From a virus: a stretch of 43,873 nt of DNA. Position numbers and translations under genes: made by a program. The stretch covers positions 1-43,873 of IMG/VR virus record IMGVR_UViG_3300048088_000520; one strand, 5' to 3'. Shown here in pieces: positions 1 through 9,149 of this stretch; position 1 is the first letter of the stretch, and the number at the start of each line of letters is the position of its first letter. The notes under the pieces were generated by a model. The model was not told where the DNA came from. It saw nothing but the letters and a program-made list of their open reading frames with translations, and searched no databases.

Positions 1-1816
1 CCACCGGGGTACTACGCACGCTGACATTGGCCTGAGGAGTTCCCAGCTTGGCCTGGATCATCTGGAACACGTTGAGCAGGTTGTTCTTCTGAAAGTCAGG
101 AGAATCCTTGTTCTCGAAGTAGTAGGCCGCGGCGTCGGACGGTGACTCCTGGCTCGGCACGTCGGTGATGATCGGCTGCTGGTAGATGTCGGTGGTGTTC
201 CCCGCCTGGGCGGTGCCCAAGATGTTCGACCCGCCTTGTATGTAGTTGAGGAAGTGCTGGCCTTCGGGGGTCGCGCCCGAGCCGCTGTAGGCGCCCGAGG
301 CCGCTTGGAGGGATCGGCCGAGACTATTGGGGTCGGCCCAGCCGATCTCGATCCCCGAGTGGCCGCCCGTGGCGGTGCCGATCTGGGTCCCCGCTCCTAC
401 GTGTTGGCCCGGCCGGACGTTGGGGTTGATGTCCTCGGCGTAGTAGACGACGCTGTGCTTGGCGTCGACGGGGTTGTCCAGTTGGAGGGCGACGAACGAG
501 CCGCCCGGCCAGCCGGGGTTGGAGGTCGAGAGGATCGTCCCAGATCCCACGGCGAAGAGGGCGCCCTTGCCCGAGTAGTCCACGCCCTGGTCGGTGCGGC
601 CCTGCTTGAGGCCGGGCCCGACCGGCGAGATCACGCCCCGAGGACCAGAGGTGGCCGATACGGTCTGCGCCCCGCTCTGGGCCGGCTGGTTGGGGATGTT
701 GCCGACGCCCAGCTTCGACGACGTGGCCAGGACTCTCGCCATGAGGTTGCCGCTGGTTCCCCAGGGCGAGGACCCGACCGCATTGGCCACGGCCATGGCG
801 TCGTTCCCCGCCTTGAGGGCGCCCAGGATGTTGCCGTAGTGGCCGTTCTTCAGGGTCTGGAGCGTCGCCTGCAATCCCTCTTGGTACGAGGTGTAGTTCT
901 TGACGCCGACCTTGTTGTAGTTGCTGGCCCCGGGCGCGCCCTGGGTGGTGTTGAGCGGGTTGAAGGCGGCGTTGCCACCCTCGGCCTGGTGCCAGGCGTT
1001 GATCGCGGCGACGTTCTGCGCCGAGGTCGGCAGCCCGAGGCCGTTCAACAGGTCGGTGGCGAAGTTGCCGCTGTAGGTGGCCCCGGCGCTGGTCGTCGTC
1101 CCGCTCACCTGGCTGGCGTTGTTCACGGCGTTCTTGGTGCTGATGTCCGCCTGCTCGGCCGCCATCTCCGATGAGGCTGCCCCTTGGGCCTTGGACGCCG
1201 AGCTCTGGTTCATCACCGCGGCGACGGCTGCGACCTCGTCGGGGGTGGCGTTGCGCCCGATCAGCTTCTGGGCCGTCGTGTTGACGGCGTCCTGTATGTC
1301 CTGGGGGGTGTAGGTGGTCTCGTTGACCCGCGCCGCGTTCTCGACCGTGGTCGACCCGGCCGGGGTCGTTCCCCCGCTCTGCTGGGCGCGCTCGGTCAGG
1401 GTGCGAGACAGCGAGCCGGTGCCCGATTCCTGGGTGAATTTCAGGGCCGACTTGAGACCGTTCTGGACTTCGGAGGTGCTGTAGTTGGCCTTGGAGGCGA
1501 TGATCCCCGCCTGGGCGAGGACTCCGCCCAGTTGCTGCTGCTGGGCCAGGGTGAGCTGGGGGACCGACGCCACGCGGGCACCGACGGTAAGGGGCGCGTG
1601 GCCCGGGCCGACGTTGGGGATGAGGTTGCCGAGCTGCCAGGGATCGTCGCCCGCCTGGTCGAGGATGGGGACGACCGAGGTGTCGCTGAAGAGGGCGTTC
1701 GGCCCCGACGCGGCGCCGCTGCTGGCGTAGGGGTTGTTGCCGCTGCCCGGGTTGGCGGCGTTCGTGGCACTCTTCTTCTTGTTCTTGGGGTTGACGGCCG
1801 AGCCGGGGGTGGCCAT
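1..1816 (-). CDS. Virion-associated peptidoglycan hydrolase with degenerate M23-like domain (continues across contig ends)
   Basis: The gene starts at ATG 1816, sharing one base with the upstream stop (TGATG), and is cut by the window edge. Across the 127-bp terminal overlap it closes with TGA at 43736-43738, giving 608 aa. Residues 1-250 are Ala/Gln/Asn-rich. Residues about 250-360 look like the transglycosylase-like domain of virion lysins, with WHQAEGG (Glu279) as a candidate catalytic site. Residues about 395-500 have the M23 LytM layout (GVDYSGKG, then PGQHVGAGTQIG, then HSGIEIGW). The first zinc-ligand His is Asp409 and the second His of HxH is Gly488, so peptidase activity is doubtful. 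It lies between the 1623-aa virion protein and two Gln-rich structural genes, so a role in cell-wall penetration during DNA entry is inferred. Confidence 0.72.
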   Translation of the reverse strand, partial: MATPGSAVNPKNKKKSATNAANPGSGNNPYASSGAASGPNALFSDTSVVPILDQAGDDPWQLGNLIPNVGPGHAPLTVGARVASVPQLTLAQQQQLGGVLAQAGIIASKANYSTSEVQNGLKSALKFTQESGTGSLSRTLTERAQQSGGTTPAGSTTVENAARVNETTYTPQDIQDAVNTTAQKLIGRNATPDEVAAVAAVMNQSSASKAQGAASSEMAAEQADISTKNAVNNASQVSGTTTSAGATYSGNFATDLLNGLGLPTSAQNVAAINAWHQAEGGNAAFNPLNTTQGAPGASNYNKVGVKNYTSYQEGLQATLQTLKNGHYGNILGALKAGNDAMAVANAVGSSPWGTSGNLMARVLATSSKLGVGNIPNQPAQSGAQTVSATSGPRGVISPVGPGLKQGRTDQGVDYSGKGALFAVGSGTILSTSNPGWPGGSFVALQLDNPVDAKHSVVYYAEDINPNVRPGQHVGAGTQIGTATGGHSGIEIGWADPNSLGRSLQAASGAYSGSGATPEGQHFLNYIQGGSNILGTAQAGNTTDIYQQPIITDVPSQESPSDAAAYYFENKDSPDFQKNNLLNVFQMIQAKLGTPQANVSVRSTPV

Positions 1817-4800
1817 CAGCCCAGCCCCATGAAGACGGTCTTGATGACCTGGGAGGTGTCAGGCCAACGCTGCATAGTCGAATTCATCGTCGCGTCCCAC
1901 GTTGCCTTCCGGCTGGCCGAAGTCCCCAGGTGTTGGTCGACGGCCTGCTGCAACTCGGTGTACTGGTGCACCAAATACTGTAGGTGCCCCGTATAGGCGT
2001 TCTTGGGGACGTTGGGATCGGCGAGGACTTGGCCGATCTGGCTCACCACCTCGCCGCGCTTGGACTTGGACGAGTTCGAGTTCCAGTAGTCCCACCAGAT
2101 CGGGTTGTTCTGCTCGCCGTACTGCTGGAGGTCGGCGTTGACCTTGTTGTAGACCGAGTAGGCGCTCGAGCCCTGCGCGATGGCCTGCTTCGCCAAGGGC
2201 TGAACCTCGTCGAAGTAGTGCGCCATCCCCGCCGCGATCCAGAACTGGTCGTAGAGCTCCCCGGGCGTCTCCTTCACCCGCAGCCCCATGGCCTTCTGCA
2301 TGTTGTAAGCCTTGTCGGAGAACTTGCCCTGGGTGTCGGTGTTGGGCATGAACCACCGAGCCGCCAAGGGGTACTGGGTGATGAAGCCGCTGTTGGCCTT
2401 GATCCAGGCGGCCGCCTTGTCGGTCTCGGGGAAGGCGTAGCCCGAAGCTGCTTTGGAGTCGAAGACCATCGAGGGGATGAGGTCGGGGTGATCGCGTGCC
2501 ATGGCGTCGACCGCGGCCATCGTGTTGTTCTTGTGCGAGTTGAGGTAGTTCTGGAACATGTCCGACGCCTGGAGGTCGGCACGCGAAAGCGACACCGAGA
2601 CCGGGGATGCGAAGGAAACCAGGGTACGGAACAACCAGGCGATCCCCGTCGTGTTGTTGACCTCTTTGATGAGCTGGGCCTTGGCCGCCGAGGTGTTGGG
2701 GTAGCCGGCGCCCTGGAGCTGCGCGATCGACGGCTCGGTGCCCTTGTTGTGCTCGACGGCGTAGGGGAGGACGTGGAGCATCGCCGAGAGATAGGACCCC
2801 CCGAGGTCGTAGCCGCCCTGTGTCGTGTGTCCCGCGATGCCCTCGGCCACGTGTTGGATGAGCGAGTTAGGCACCCACTGGGTCCACAGCGGCTGGGATG
2901 TCCCGACCGGGCCGAGTAGCGCGCCGGCCGCGTTCGATACCTTCGGAGCGCTCTGGGCCAAGAAGTCGTGGATCGCCTTGAGCGGTATCCCCGCCACCAT
3001 GCCCGGGTGCGGGGTGAAGGCGCTGTTCAATGCCCCGCCTATCCCCGCTTCGCTCCCGGTGTCAGCCGAGGAGAACGGGTCGATGGTGGTCGAAGGGGCG
3101 ACCGTCGCGGTCAGGCCGACCGGCACCGCGCCGACGTTGGGCATCCCGAGGTGGGCGAGCACCGCGCCGAGCGAACCCGTTACCGCGTTCCCTGCCAGCA
3201 TGGAGCCGGGGACGACGACGAGCGGCACGCCGTTGCGCTGTGTGATGGTCGTGGCGTAGTCGTTGACCATGAACATGGATTTGAGGTACTGCTCCGCCGC
3301 GCCCGGGTTGGAGGCGAGCATCCGGCCGATACGCCGGAACGCCTGGTTCTGCGCGAACCAGAAGGGCGCGTAGATGTGGAACATGTTCTCGATCTTGAGC
3401 CGATCCTGGGGGTTGTGGACGAAGCGGATCGACTTGAAGGCGGCGCGCTTGTTGGCGATCGAGTCGGCTTGGTCCTGGGTCATCTCACCGAGCTTGACCT
3501 TCGGCGCGAGAAGTTTGCGCTCGTTGGAGAAGTCGACCAGCGAGGTCGGCTCGCGCGAGATGGTGTTGACGATGGGACCCAAGAAGTTGGCGTGCAGCCG
3601 GTTCGCCAACCGCGGGATGGCATCGAGGCGGCCCGGTATGTGCAACTCGCGCCCGGGGACGTAGCCCGGCAGGTGGTCCACGTTGTCCACCGAGCCGTAG
3701 CGCGCGATCATGCCCTTCACGTCGGGGACGTTCTTGTCGACCATGTCCTCAAGGAGGTCGCGGTGCAGGGTGGTCCCGTCCTGGCCGTAGACCGTGCCCC
3801 GCAAAGCCTGAACGGCGATGTGCGCCCAGTCTTCAAGGGTGGTCCGCCCGAGCTCCTTGCCCTCGCGCGAGCGGGCGTAGGTGCGGGTGTACATGTGCAG
3901 TTCCTCAGGAGACTTCGCCTGCAAGAACTGGAGAGCCTTCTGCTCGGCCTCGGTGGTGGCATCGGCGTCGTTGTGGTACTTCGCGAGTGCGTCCGCGTAC
4001 GCGTTGGTGACGACGGAGCCGAACTCGTCGTGGGCGAAACGGCCGGCGTACTCGGACCAGGAGCGGAAATAGCCGGTGTTCTTCGGGGCGAACATGGTGT
4101 ACTGGTCGCCCTCGTTCATGTTCCGCACGCTGTAGCCGGGGCCGTGGCCGAGCATCCGGCGAGCGTTGCGCACGTCGGCCACCAAGCTTTGGGCCTGGTC
4201 CACGCCCTGGAGCATGGGTGCGTGGCGCGAGTCGACGGCCGGATGGACCATGTGGCCGCCGTTCGCGAGGATGTACGCCGTGGCGTCGTCGACCAGGCGC
4301 TCCTTGCCCATCGCCTTGACGGTCGACTCCTCCAGCCCTTGGATCACCCCGCGCACCGCCGCGACGACATGGGGCATCTCTTGGGTCGAGATCCTGTAGC
4401 CCTGCTTGGCCGCACGATCGGCGATGAAGGCGGCCGACATGTTGAGCGGCCCGAGACGGAACGCGTTCTGGGCGACCTCTGCGATGGACACCCTCGACGC
4501 CCAGCTCATCGTGGCCAGAGCGAGAGGCTGGAAGATCTTCTCGTTGACCGTGTGGTCGATCAGTTGCTCGAAGTGGATGCCCTTGGCCATGAGACCGTTC
4601 TTGGACAACGACTGCTCGGCGGCGGCCAGGGAGTGGACGACCTCGTCGATCTGCTTGAAGTCGGGAACCGTCACATGGTCGTGCTGGTTGAACAAGATGG
4701 CCGCAGCCAGTGACTTGGCCTCTTCGTCGAAGGTGTCCGTTTCGACGCGGGAGATATCCGTGCCGTTCACCAGCGGGGCGTATTGACCTATCTGGCCCGC

Positions 4801-6687
4801 ACCCTGGCCCCCCATGAGCTCGTCCATGTGCGAGTTGACGCTGGCGATGATCGAGTCGCCGAGTTGTTTGGACGCGGAGGCAGGCAGGGCGTCTTGGACC
4901 CTCCGAGCCACCAGGACCTTGAAGGCGTTGCGGACTGCCGTATTGTTTTGGACCGGGTCGCGGTTGGTGGCGAGCTTGTCAGCCACCGCCGTCGCGGTCG
5001 CCCGCTTCTCCCCGCTTGCGACGAGCGCGCCCTGGACAACGGGGGCCAACTGCTTCGAGTTCATCGGCAACTGGCGCCCGACGAACTTGGACAGTTCGTC
5101 GTCGTAGATCGTGGGAGCCGGGGACAACAGTGATGTCCGTTGCGCGCCCGCCGCCTTCGCGGTCCCGTAGAGGCCCCGAGTGGGCATCTGTGAGGTAGTG
5201 CTGATCTCCTGGGTCTCGGCGTAGTGCTTGAAGCGGTCCACGACATTGTCGAACGTGGTGTTGTGCGCGGCGATGTCAGCGGCGACCTCTGAGAAGTTCG
5301 GATGCGCCACGGCTAGCTCACCCGCGCTCTTGCCCACCATGTCGTGGAGCACCGCCCGGAAGGACGGGCTCTGGGTGACCATCGCCTCAACGCCTTCGGC
5401 CGTGACCGGAGCCGTGCCGCTGAACCAGTGCGAGCCGAGGTAGCCGCCGAGCCCTTCACCGCTCTTGATCTTGCCGACGACGCGTCCGGGCGCGCCGATC
5501 ATGTCGGGCACCGCGATCGCCATGGCGGCGTCGAGCCCCCCGCTTATCGCGTTGTAACCGAGTGAACCCTTCGAGAGCCCGACCGCTCCCGCGACGAGCC
5601 GGCCGAAGGTCGGCCCGATCGTGCCGTTGGGGAGCTTCCAGGTCGTCGCGTCCGCCGTGCGCTTCCAAGAGTCGGGGTAGAGGAAGTGTCCACCCGCTGT
5701 CGCGCTTGCCTCACCGGCCGCGAGCGCGGGCGAGGACAGGACGGCGTTCGCTCCCTTGGCGGCCATGCCGATGGGGGTGACAATGGGGTTCAAGACGTTG
5801 CGCGTGACCTGAGCGGCCCTCATCCCCGTGGCAGCCGACTTGGGGATCACCCCGAGATCACCCGCCACTGTGGACGCGCCGATGGAGCCCGCGTCGCTCG
5901 GGGCCGCCGTTCCGGCCACACCCAGCGCGCGAGCGGCCAGAGCCTCGCCTTCGGCCCCGCCCGAACCGCCGTGGGTCAGGGCGACACCCGCCACCGTTCC
6001 CCCGATCAACGGCAACGCGGCGAGGAGCGCTGCCGCCGTACCATGACGCTCTTTCACGTCGTAGATGGCGCGGTAGGTGTGCGAGGGCGTCTGGAGCATC
6101 TGGTTGGGACTGAGCGATGACGCCAGGCCAGCGACATCACCGCCGACCTGTTGCTGCATACCCGCGGTGAACTGCGGAGTGGTGACACCGGGCGCGATAC
6201 TGCCGGCCCCGCCGCTCTGTCCCGCTGGTCCCGTGGGGTTGTTCGCCCCCGTCGCGAGGTTCGTGGCCACGCGGGGAATGTCGCCGACGAGGTGGCCGAC
6301 GCGTTCGGCAGCGGGGACGATCTGCTTTTCGATGGTTGCGTTGCCGCGAGCGGCTTGCAGGCCGCGTTGGGCCGCTTCGACCGGAGCAACAGATCCGCCG
6401 GCCTTGAATCTGTTCTCGGCCTGCTGCACGCGTTCGGCCGCGTTGAGCGCCGAGTCCGCTCCTACGCCCGTTCGCATGATGTGGACGGCGCGTTCGATGT
6501 TGCGGGCGTGCGCGACCGCCGCGATGCTCTGCGCGTTCTCCCTCGGGTCGCCGGGAGCCTTGGCGACCGCGAGTGCGGTGCCAGGTGCCTTCTTGAGCTC
6601 GGGCGCTGAGTGGATCACGTCGTGCAGACGCGACGCCAGGGCCTGGAAGTTGGAGCCTTGGAGGTAGGGCTCAGTGGGAGTTGGCAT
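1816..6687 (-). CDS. Very large virion structural protein (1623 aa), likely internal or ejection protein
   Basis: This is the largest gene, taking 11% of the genome. The ATG at 6687 lies 17 nt inside the 3' end of the preceding gene. The N-terminal 200 residues are polar and Ala-rich. Residues about 214-240 form a hydrophobic Ala/Leu/Gly segment (ALLAALPLIGGTVAGVAL) that could be membrane-active. A compact aromatic-rich block near residues 1085-1140 (IENMFHIYAPFWFAQNQAF) looks most likely to be conserved. The C-terminal 250 residues are helical and Gln-rich. I see no polymerase, protease or lytic motif. Short-tailed phages often carry one or more giant internal proteins ejected with DNA, and position between the portal module and the virion lysin supports that role. 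It could instead be a large minor capsid or tail component. Confidence 0.6.
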   Translation of the reverse strand: MPTPTEPYLQGSNFQALASRLHDVIHSAPELKKAPGTALAVAKAPGDPRENAQSIAAVAHARNIERAVHIMRTGVGADSALNAAERVQQAENRFKAGGSVAPVEAAQRGLQAARGNATIEKQIVPAAERVGHLVGDIPRVATNLATGANNPTGPAGQSGGAGSIAPGVTTPQFTAGMQQQVGGDVAGLASSLSPNQMLQTPSHTYRAIYDVKERHGTAAALLAALPLIGGTVAGVALTHGGSGGAEGEALAARALGVAGTAAPSDAGSIGASTVAGDLGVIPKSAATGMRAAQVTRNVLNPIVTPIGMAAKGANAVLSSPALAAGEASATAGGHFLYPDSWKRTADATTWKLPNGTIGPTFGRLVAGAVGLSKGSLGYNAISGGLDAAMAIAVPDMIGAPGRVVGKIKSGEGLGGYLGSHWFSGTAPVTAEGVEAMVTQSPSFRAVLHDMVGKSAGELAVAHPNFSEVAADIAAHNTTFDNVVDRFKHYAETQEISTTSQMPTRGLYGTAKAAGAQRTSLLSPAPTIYDDELSKFVGRQLPMNSKQLAPVVQGALVASGEKRATATAVADKLATNRDPVQNNTAVRNAFKVLVARRVQDALPASASKQLGDSIIASVNSHMDELMGGQGAGQIGQYAPLVNGTDISRVETDTFDEEAKSLAAAILFNQHDHVTVPDFKQIDEVVHSLAAAEQSLSKNGLMAKGIHFEQLIDHTVNEKIFQPLALATMSWASRVSIAEVAQNAFRLGPLNMSAAFIADRAAKQGYRISTQEMPHVVAAVRGVIQGLEESTVKAMGKERLVDDATAYILANGGHMVHPAVDSRHAPMLQGVDQAQSLVADVRNARRMLGHGPGYSVRNMNEGDQYTMFAPKNTGYFRSWSEYAGRFAHDEFGSVVTNAYADALAKYHNDADATTEAEQKALQFLQAKSPEELHMYTRTYARSREGKELGRTTLEDWAHIAVQALRGTVYGQDGTTLHRDLLEDMVDKNVPDVKGMIARYGSVDNVDHLPGYVPGRELHIPGRLDAIPRLANRLHANFLGPIVNTISREPTSLVDFSNERKLLAPKVKLGEMTQDQADSIANKRAAFKSIRFVHNPQDRLKIENMFHIYAPFWFAQNQAFRRIGRMLASNPGAAEQYLKSMFMVNDYATTITQRNGVPLVVVPGSMLAGNAVTGSLGAVLAHLGMPNVGAVPVGLTATVAPSTTIDPFSSADTGSEAGIGGALNSAFTPHPGMVAGIPLKAIHDFLAQSAPKVSNAAGALLGPVGTSQPLWTQWVPNSLIQHVAEGIAGHTTQGGYDLGGSYLSAMLHVLPYAVEHNKGTEPSIAQLQGAGYPNTSAAKAQLIKEVNNTTGIAWLFRTLVSFASPVSVSLSRADLQASDMFQNYLNSHKNNTMAAVDAMARDHPDLIPSMVFDSKAASGYAFPETDKAAAWIKANSGFITQYPLAARWFMPNTDTQGKFSDKAYNMQKAMGLRVKETPGELYDQFWIAAGMAHYFDEVQPLAKQAIAQGSSAYSVYNKVNADLQQYGEQNNPIWWDYWNSNSSKSKRGEVVSQIGQVLADPNVPKNAYTGHLQYLVHQYTELQQAVDQHLGTSASRKATWDATMNSTMQRWPDTSQVIKTVFMGLG

Positions 6688-7108
6688 AGCTCGACAGCTC
6701 TGCGATGTCCGCCGTTGCGCCGGGTGCCTGGGCCAAGGAACTGAGAAGCCCGCGCACGTTCTGTGCTCCCGCGTTCAAGTTCCCGAGCACCTCGGGTCCT
6801 GGTCCCGGCCCCATCGGTAGCCCGGCGGTGATCGGCTCGTTCGGGCGCTGGGTCGGATGGGTGAACGGCAGCGTGCCGGGGGCGGGTCCTTGGGGCAGCG
6901 GCGCGGCTTGTGGTGGCCCGGCAGGAGCAGCGGGCGCGGGAGGAGTGGGAGCACCCATGGGGACCGCTCGTTGTGCCGCGAGCAGCTGCTGGCGCTCGCC
7001 GTAGGGCAGGCCGCGTGGCGCGGCGACCGGGAGCGGCCCGGTGCGCAGATCGGTTCTGTTCGGGTACGCCGCGCCTTTCGTCCCGCCCCGCCGGCCGCCT
7101 CGGGCCAT
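6671..7108 (-). CDS. Pro/Ala-rich virion-module protein of unknown function
   Basis: It encodes 145 aa. I chose ATG 7108 because it overlaps the upstream stop (TAATG) and opens with the basic stretch MARGGRRGGTKG. The middle (about residues 50-100) is low-complexity Pro/Ala/Gly (APTPPAPAAPAGPPQAAP), and the C-terminus (about 105-145) is a predicted helix ending AELSSYANSH. It lies directly downstream of the portal and its small companion and overlaps the 1623-aa virion gene, so it is probably a minor head or assembly component. No family is recognised. Confidence 0.5.
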   Translation of the reverse strand: MARGGRRGGTKGAAYPNRTDLRTGPLPVAAPRGLPYGERQQLLAAQRAVPMGAPTPPAPAAPAGPPQAAPLPQGPAPGTLPFTHPTQRPNEPITAGLPMGPGPGPEVLGNLNAGAQNVRGLLSSLAQAPGATADIAELSSYANSH

Positions 7109-7311
7109 TACCCGGGCGCTCCGTCCATCACTGCGTACTGCTGTTTCACCCAGACTTCGGCTTGGTATTTCGACCAGCCGAGAGCGTCGCACGCGCGCTG
7201 TACGCGCTCGTCATCGAACCAGATGGAGCCATATCCCGGCGCAACAGCGGACGACAGCATCAGCACGTCCTTGGCGAGCGCTTCGTGACGCAGTTCTTGG
7301 GGCGACTTCAC
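7108..7311 (-). CDS. Small protein downstream of portal, unknown function
   Basis: It encodes 67 aa from ATG 7311, overlapping the portal stop by 4 nt. The sequence is well-folded in composition, with aromatic and charged residues (FDDERVQRACDALGWSKYQAEVWVKQQY). The order terminase, portal, this gene, Pro-rich protein puts it in the head-assembly module. No motif is recognised. The overlaps at both ends strongly support it as a real translated gene. Confidence 0.55.
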   Translation of the reverse strand: MKSPQELRHEALAKDVLMLSSAVAPGYGSIWFDDERVQRACDALGWSKYQAEVWVKQQYAVMDGAPG

Positions 7312-9149
7312 GCGGGCGCCCCAGCGGGTACGGGGCTGGTGGCGCCGCCGTGCAGCGCGCCCAAGAGCGCGCCGAGGTTGGACTCAGAAGGTGTCGGCGG
7401 AGCGACCGAGGGGGGGCCGCCTGGTGGTAGCGCGGCTCCCCCCGGGGTCCCCCCCGGCCCCGGAGCGAGACCGGGTGCTCCCTCCCCAGGGGCACCGGTC
7501 GGCGCGGCGGCCTGACGCGCCTGCTCTTTGGCGTGCACGTCGGCGACGGCTTGGGCCAGCGACGACTGGTCCTGCTCGAGGGCCAAGATGATGGATGCGA
7601 CATCGGGCGCGGCGAGGGTGCCTTGCGCGACCTGTTGGGAGACCGCGGCAAGCAGCGCGTCGTTGAGCGCCTCGGCCATGGTCTCCTCCTTCTCGTGGAA
7701 GCCGTCGTCGATGAGCGGGTGCAGGCGGCGCGCCGTTTCGAGCGAGATGAGTTTGAGGCTGACGAGCTGGCCGAGCAGGACGGCGAGCTGGTTGGCGTCC
7801 GATCCGGCGTGGGGGTAGTCGACGAAGTTCACGTCGGTGTCGAAGATGTCGTTGGGCCGGTAGGTGACCTTGCCCTTCGCGCCCTTCATCTTGCGCACGT
7901 AGAAGCTGACGGTCTTGTTGCCGTAGTACGCCTTGGAGATGGCGATGGCGACGCAGTTCTCGTATTCCTTCGAGCGCGCCAGCAGCGTCTGGGCCTCTTG
8001 GATCGGGAAGTCGACCTGGGCCGACATGATGTCCATGCCGCGCTTGCCCGTGCGCACGTTGGTGGGCGACTCGCCCCCGACCTCTTGGGGGATGCCGCCC
8101 TGCTGGCGCTGGTAGTTCTCCAACTGGCCCAGCATCTGCATCCCCATGGGCGAGGGGTTGAGGTTCTGGGGCTGGAGGACCCCGCCCGTGACGACACCGG
8201 TGCGGCCGTCCTGGCCGTTGGCCTCGGTCAGCACCTCGGGCAGTTCGCCCGGGCGCCCGACCAACCACTCCTTGGGGAAGACGTTGTCCTTGATGGCGAT
8301 GAAGGTGAGCGCCATGAGCTTGGCCTGCATCTGGTGCATCCCGGCCATGTCGTCGAACTTGCCGATGGGCATCTCCAGGCTGGTGCGCTTGGCGATGACG
8401 ACCGGGCATATCTGGGCGCGGTTCGGGACCCGAAGGATCTCGGCGTAGGGGGCGCCGACGGCGAAGTCACGGGAACCGTAGGGACCCGCCTCGGGCGGCG
8501 ACTTGCCGATCACCAGCATGACGAGTTCGTCCTTGTCCGCGTACTCGAGTACCTCGAACTTGTCGTCGGGCCGCGGGTTGGCGCCCTTCTCTATGCTCAC
8601 CGCGGCGTCGGGGTAGCGGCGCTGGATGAACCCGAGCGTCACCTGGTAGCAGAAGATGCAGTCGTTCGGCGTCATGTCGTCGGGGTTCGGGCGCGGGCCG
8701 GGGTACGTGTGCGTCGGGCTGCGCACGTGCCAGGTGGGCACCCCGTGCTCGTAGGAGTGGCCCGGGCGGATGAGCACCGGGGTCGACGCGTAGGCGAGCA
8801 GGTGGCGGGCGCGGCGCCCGTCGAGCACGTCCATGATCGACTTGTCCCACCAGCCGAGGATGGCCTGGCGGCGCTGCCTCGCCATCTTGTCGGCTCTCGG
8901 CTGTCCCGGCGACAGGCTCGGGCAGTCCACGTCGGGGCGCACCGAGGCTACGCGCGCACCCAGTTGGTCGATGCCCTGGCGGATCAGGTTGGCGACGGCG
9001 GCCTTCTCCATGCGGTCCATCTCGGGCAGGGGCACCGAGTCCTCGCCCTCGTAGACCTTGCGCACCTCCTCCATGCGCGAGAAGGAGGCCGACATGGAGT
9101 TCTTGCGCTCGTAGAACAGCGCGCAGATCTGCTCGGCGCTCGTCGTCAT
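7308..9149 (-). CDS. Portal protein
   Basis: It encodes 613 aa. The ATG at 9149 overlaps the terminase stop (ATGA), the classic terminase-portal order. Portals form the dodecameric ring at the capsid vertex through which DNA is packaged and ejected. The N-terminus has the acidic, helical pattern of large portals (YEGEDSVPLP, then an NLIRQGIDQLGARVAS segment). The middle is a mixed alpha/beta region with a long helix near residues 250-290 (GMHQMQAKLMALTFIAIKDN). The C-terminal 60 residues are Pro/Gly/Ala-rich (GAPGEGAPGLAPGPGGTPGG) and probably disordered. Assignment rests on size, position and overall pattern, since portals diverge strongly. Confidence 0.82.
   Translation of the reverse strand: MTTSAEQICALFYERKNSMSASFSRMEEVRKVYEGEDSVPLPEMDRMEKAAVANLIRQGIDQLGARVASVRPDVDCPSLSPGQPRADKMARQRRQAILGWWDKSIMDVLDGRRARHLLAYASTPVLIRPGHSYEHGVPTWHVRSPTHTYPGPRPNPDDMTPNDCIFCYQVTLGFIQRRYPDAAVSIEKGANPRPDDKFEVLEYADKDELVMLVIGKSPPEAGPYGSRDFAVGAPYAEILRVPNRAQICPVVIAKRTSLEMPIGKFDDMAGMHQMQAKLMALTFIAIKDNVFPKEWLVGRPGELPEVLTEANGQDGRTGVVTGGVLQPQNLNPSPMGMQMLGQLENYQRQQGGIPQEVGGESPTNVRTGKRGMDIMSAQVDFPIQEAQTLLARSKEYENCVAIAISKAYYGNKTVSFYVRKMKGAKGKVTYRPNDIFDTDVNFVDYPHAGSDANQLAVLLGQLVSLKLISLETARRLHPLIDDGFHEKEETMAEALNDALLAAVSQQVAQGTLAAPDVASIILALEQDQSSLAQAVADVHAKEQARQAAAPTGAPGEGAPGLAPGPGGTPGGAALPPGGPPSVAPPTPSESNLGALLGALHGGATSPVPAGAPA

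Noticed and set aside
1816-6687. N4-type virion RNA polymerase
   Set aside because: The capsid belongs to the N4-gp56 family, but the giant protein is about half the size of the N4 enzyme, and I see no polymerase motifs.
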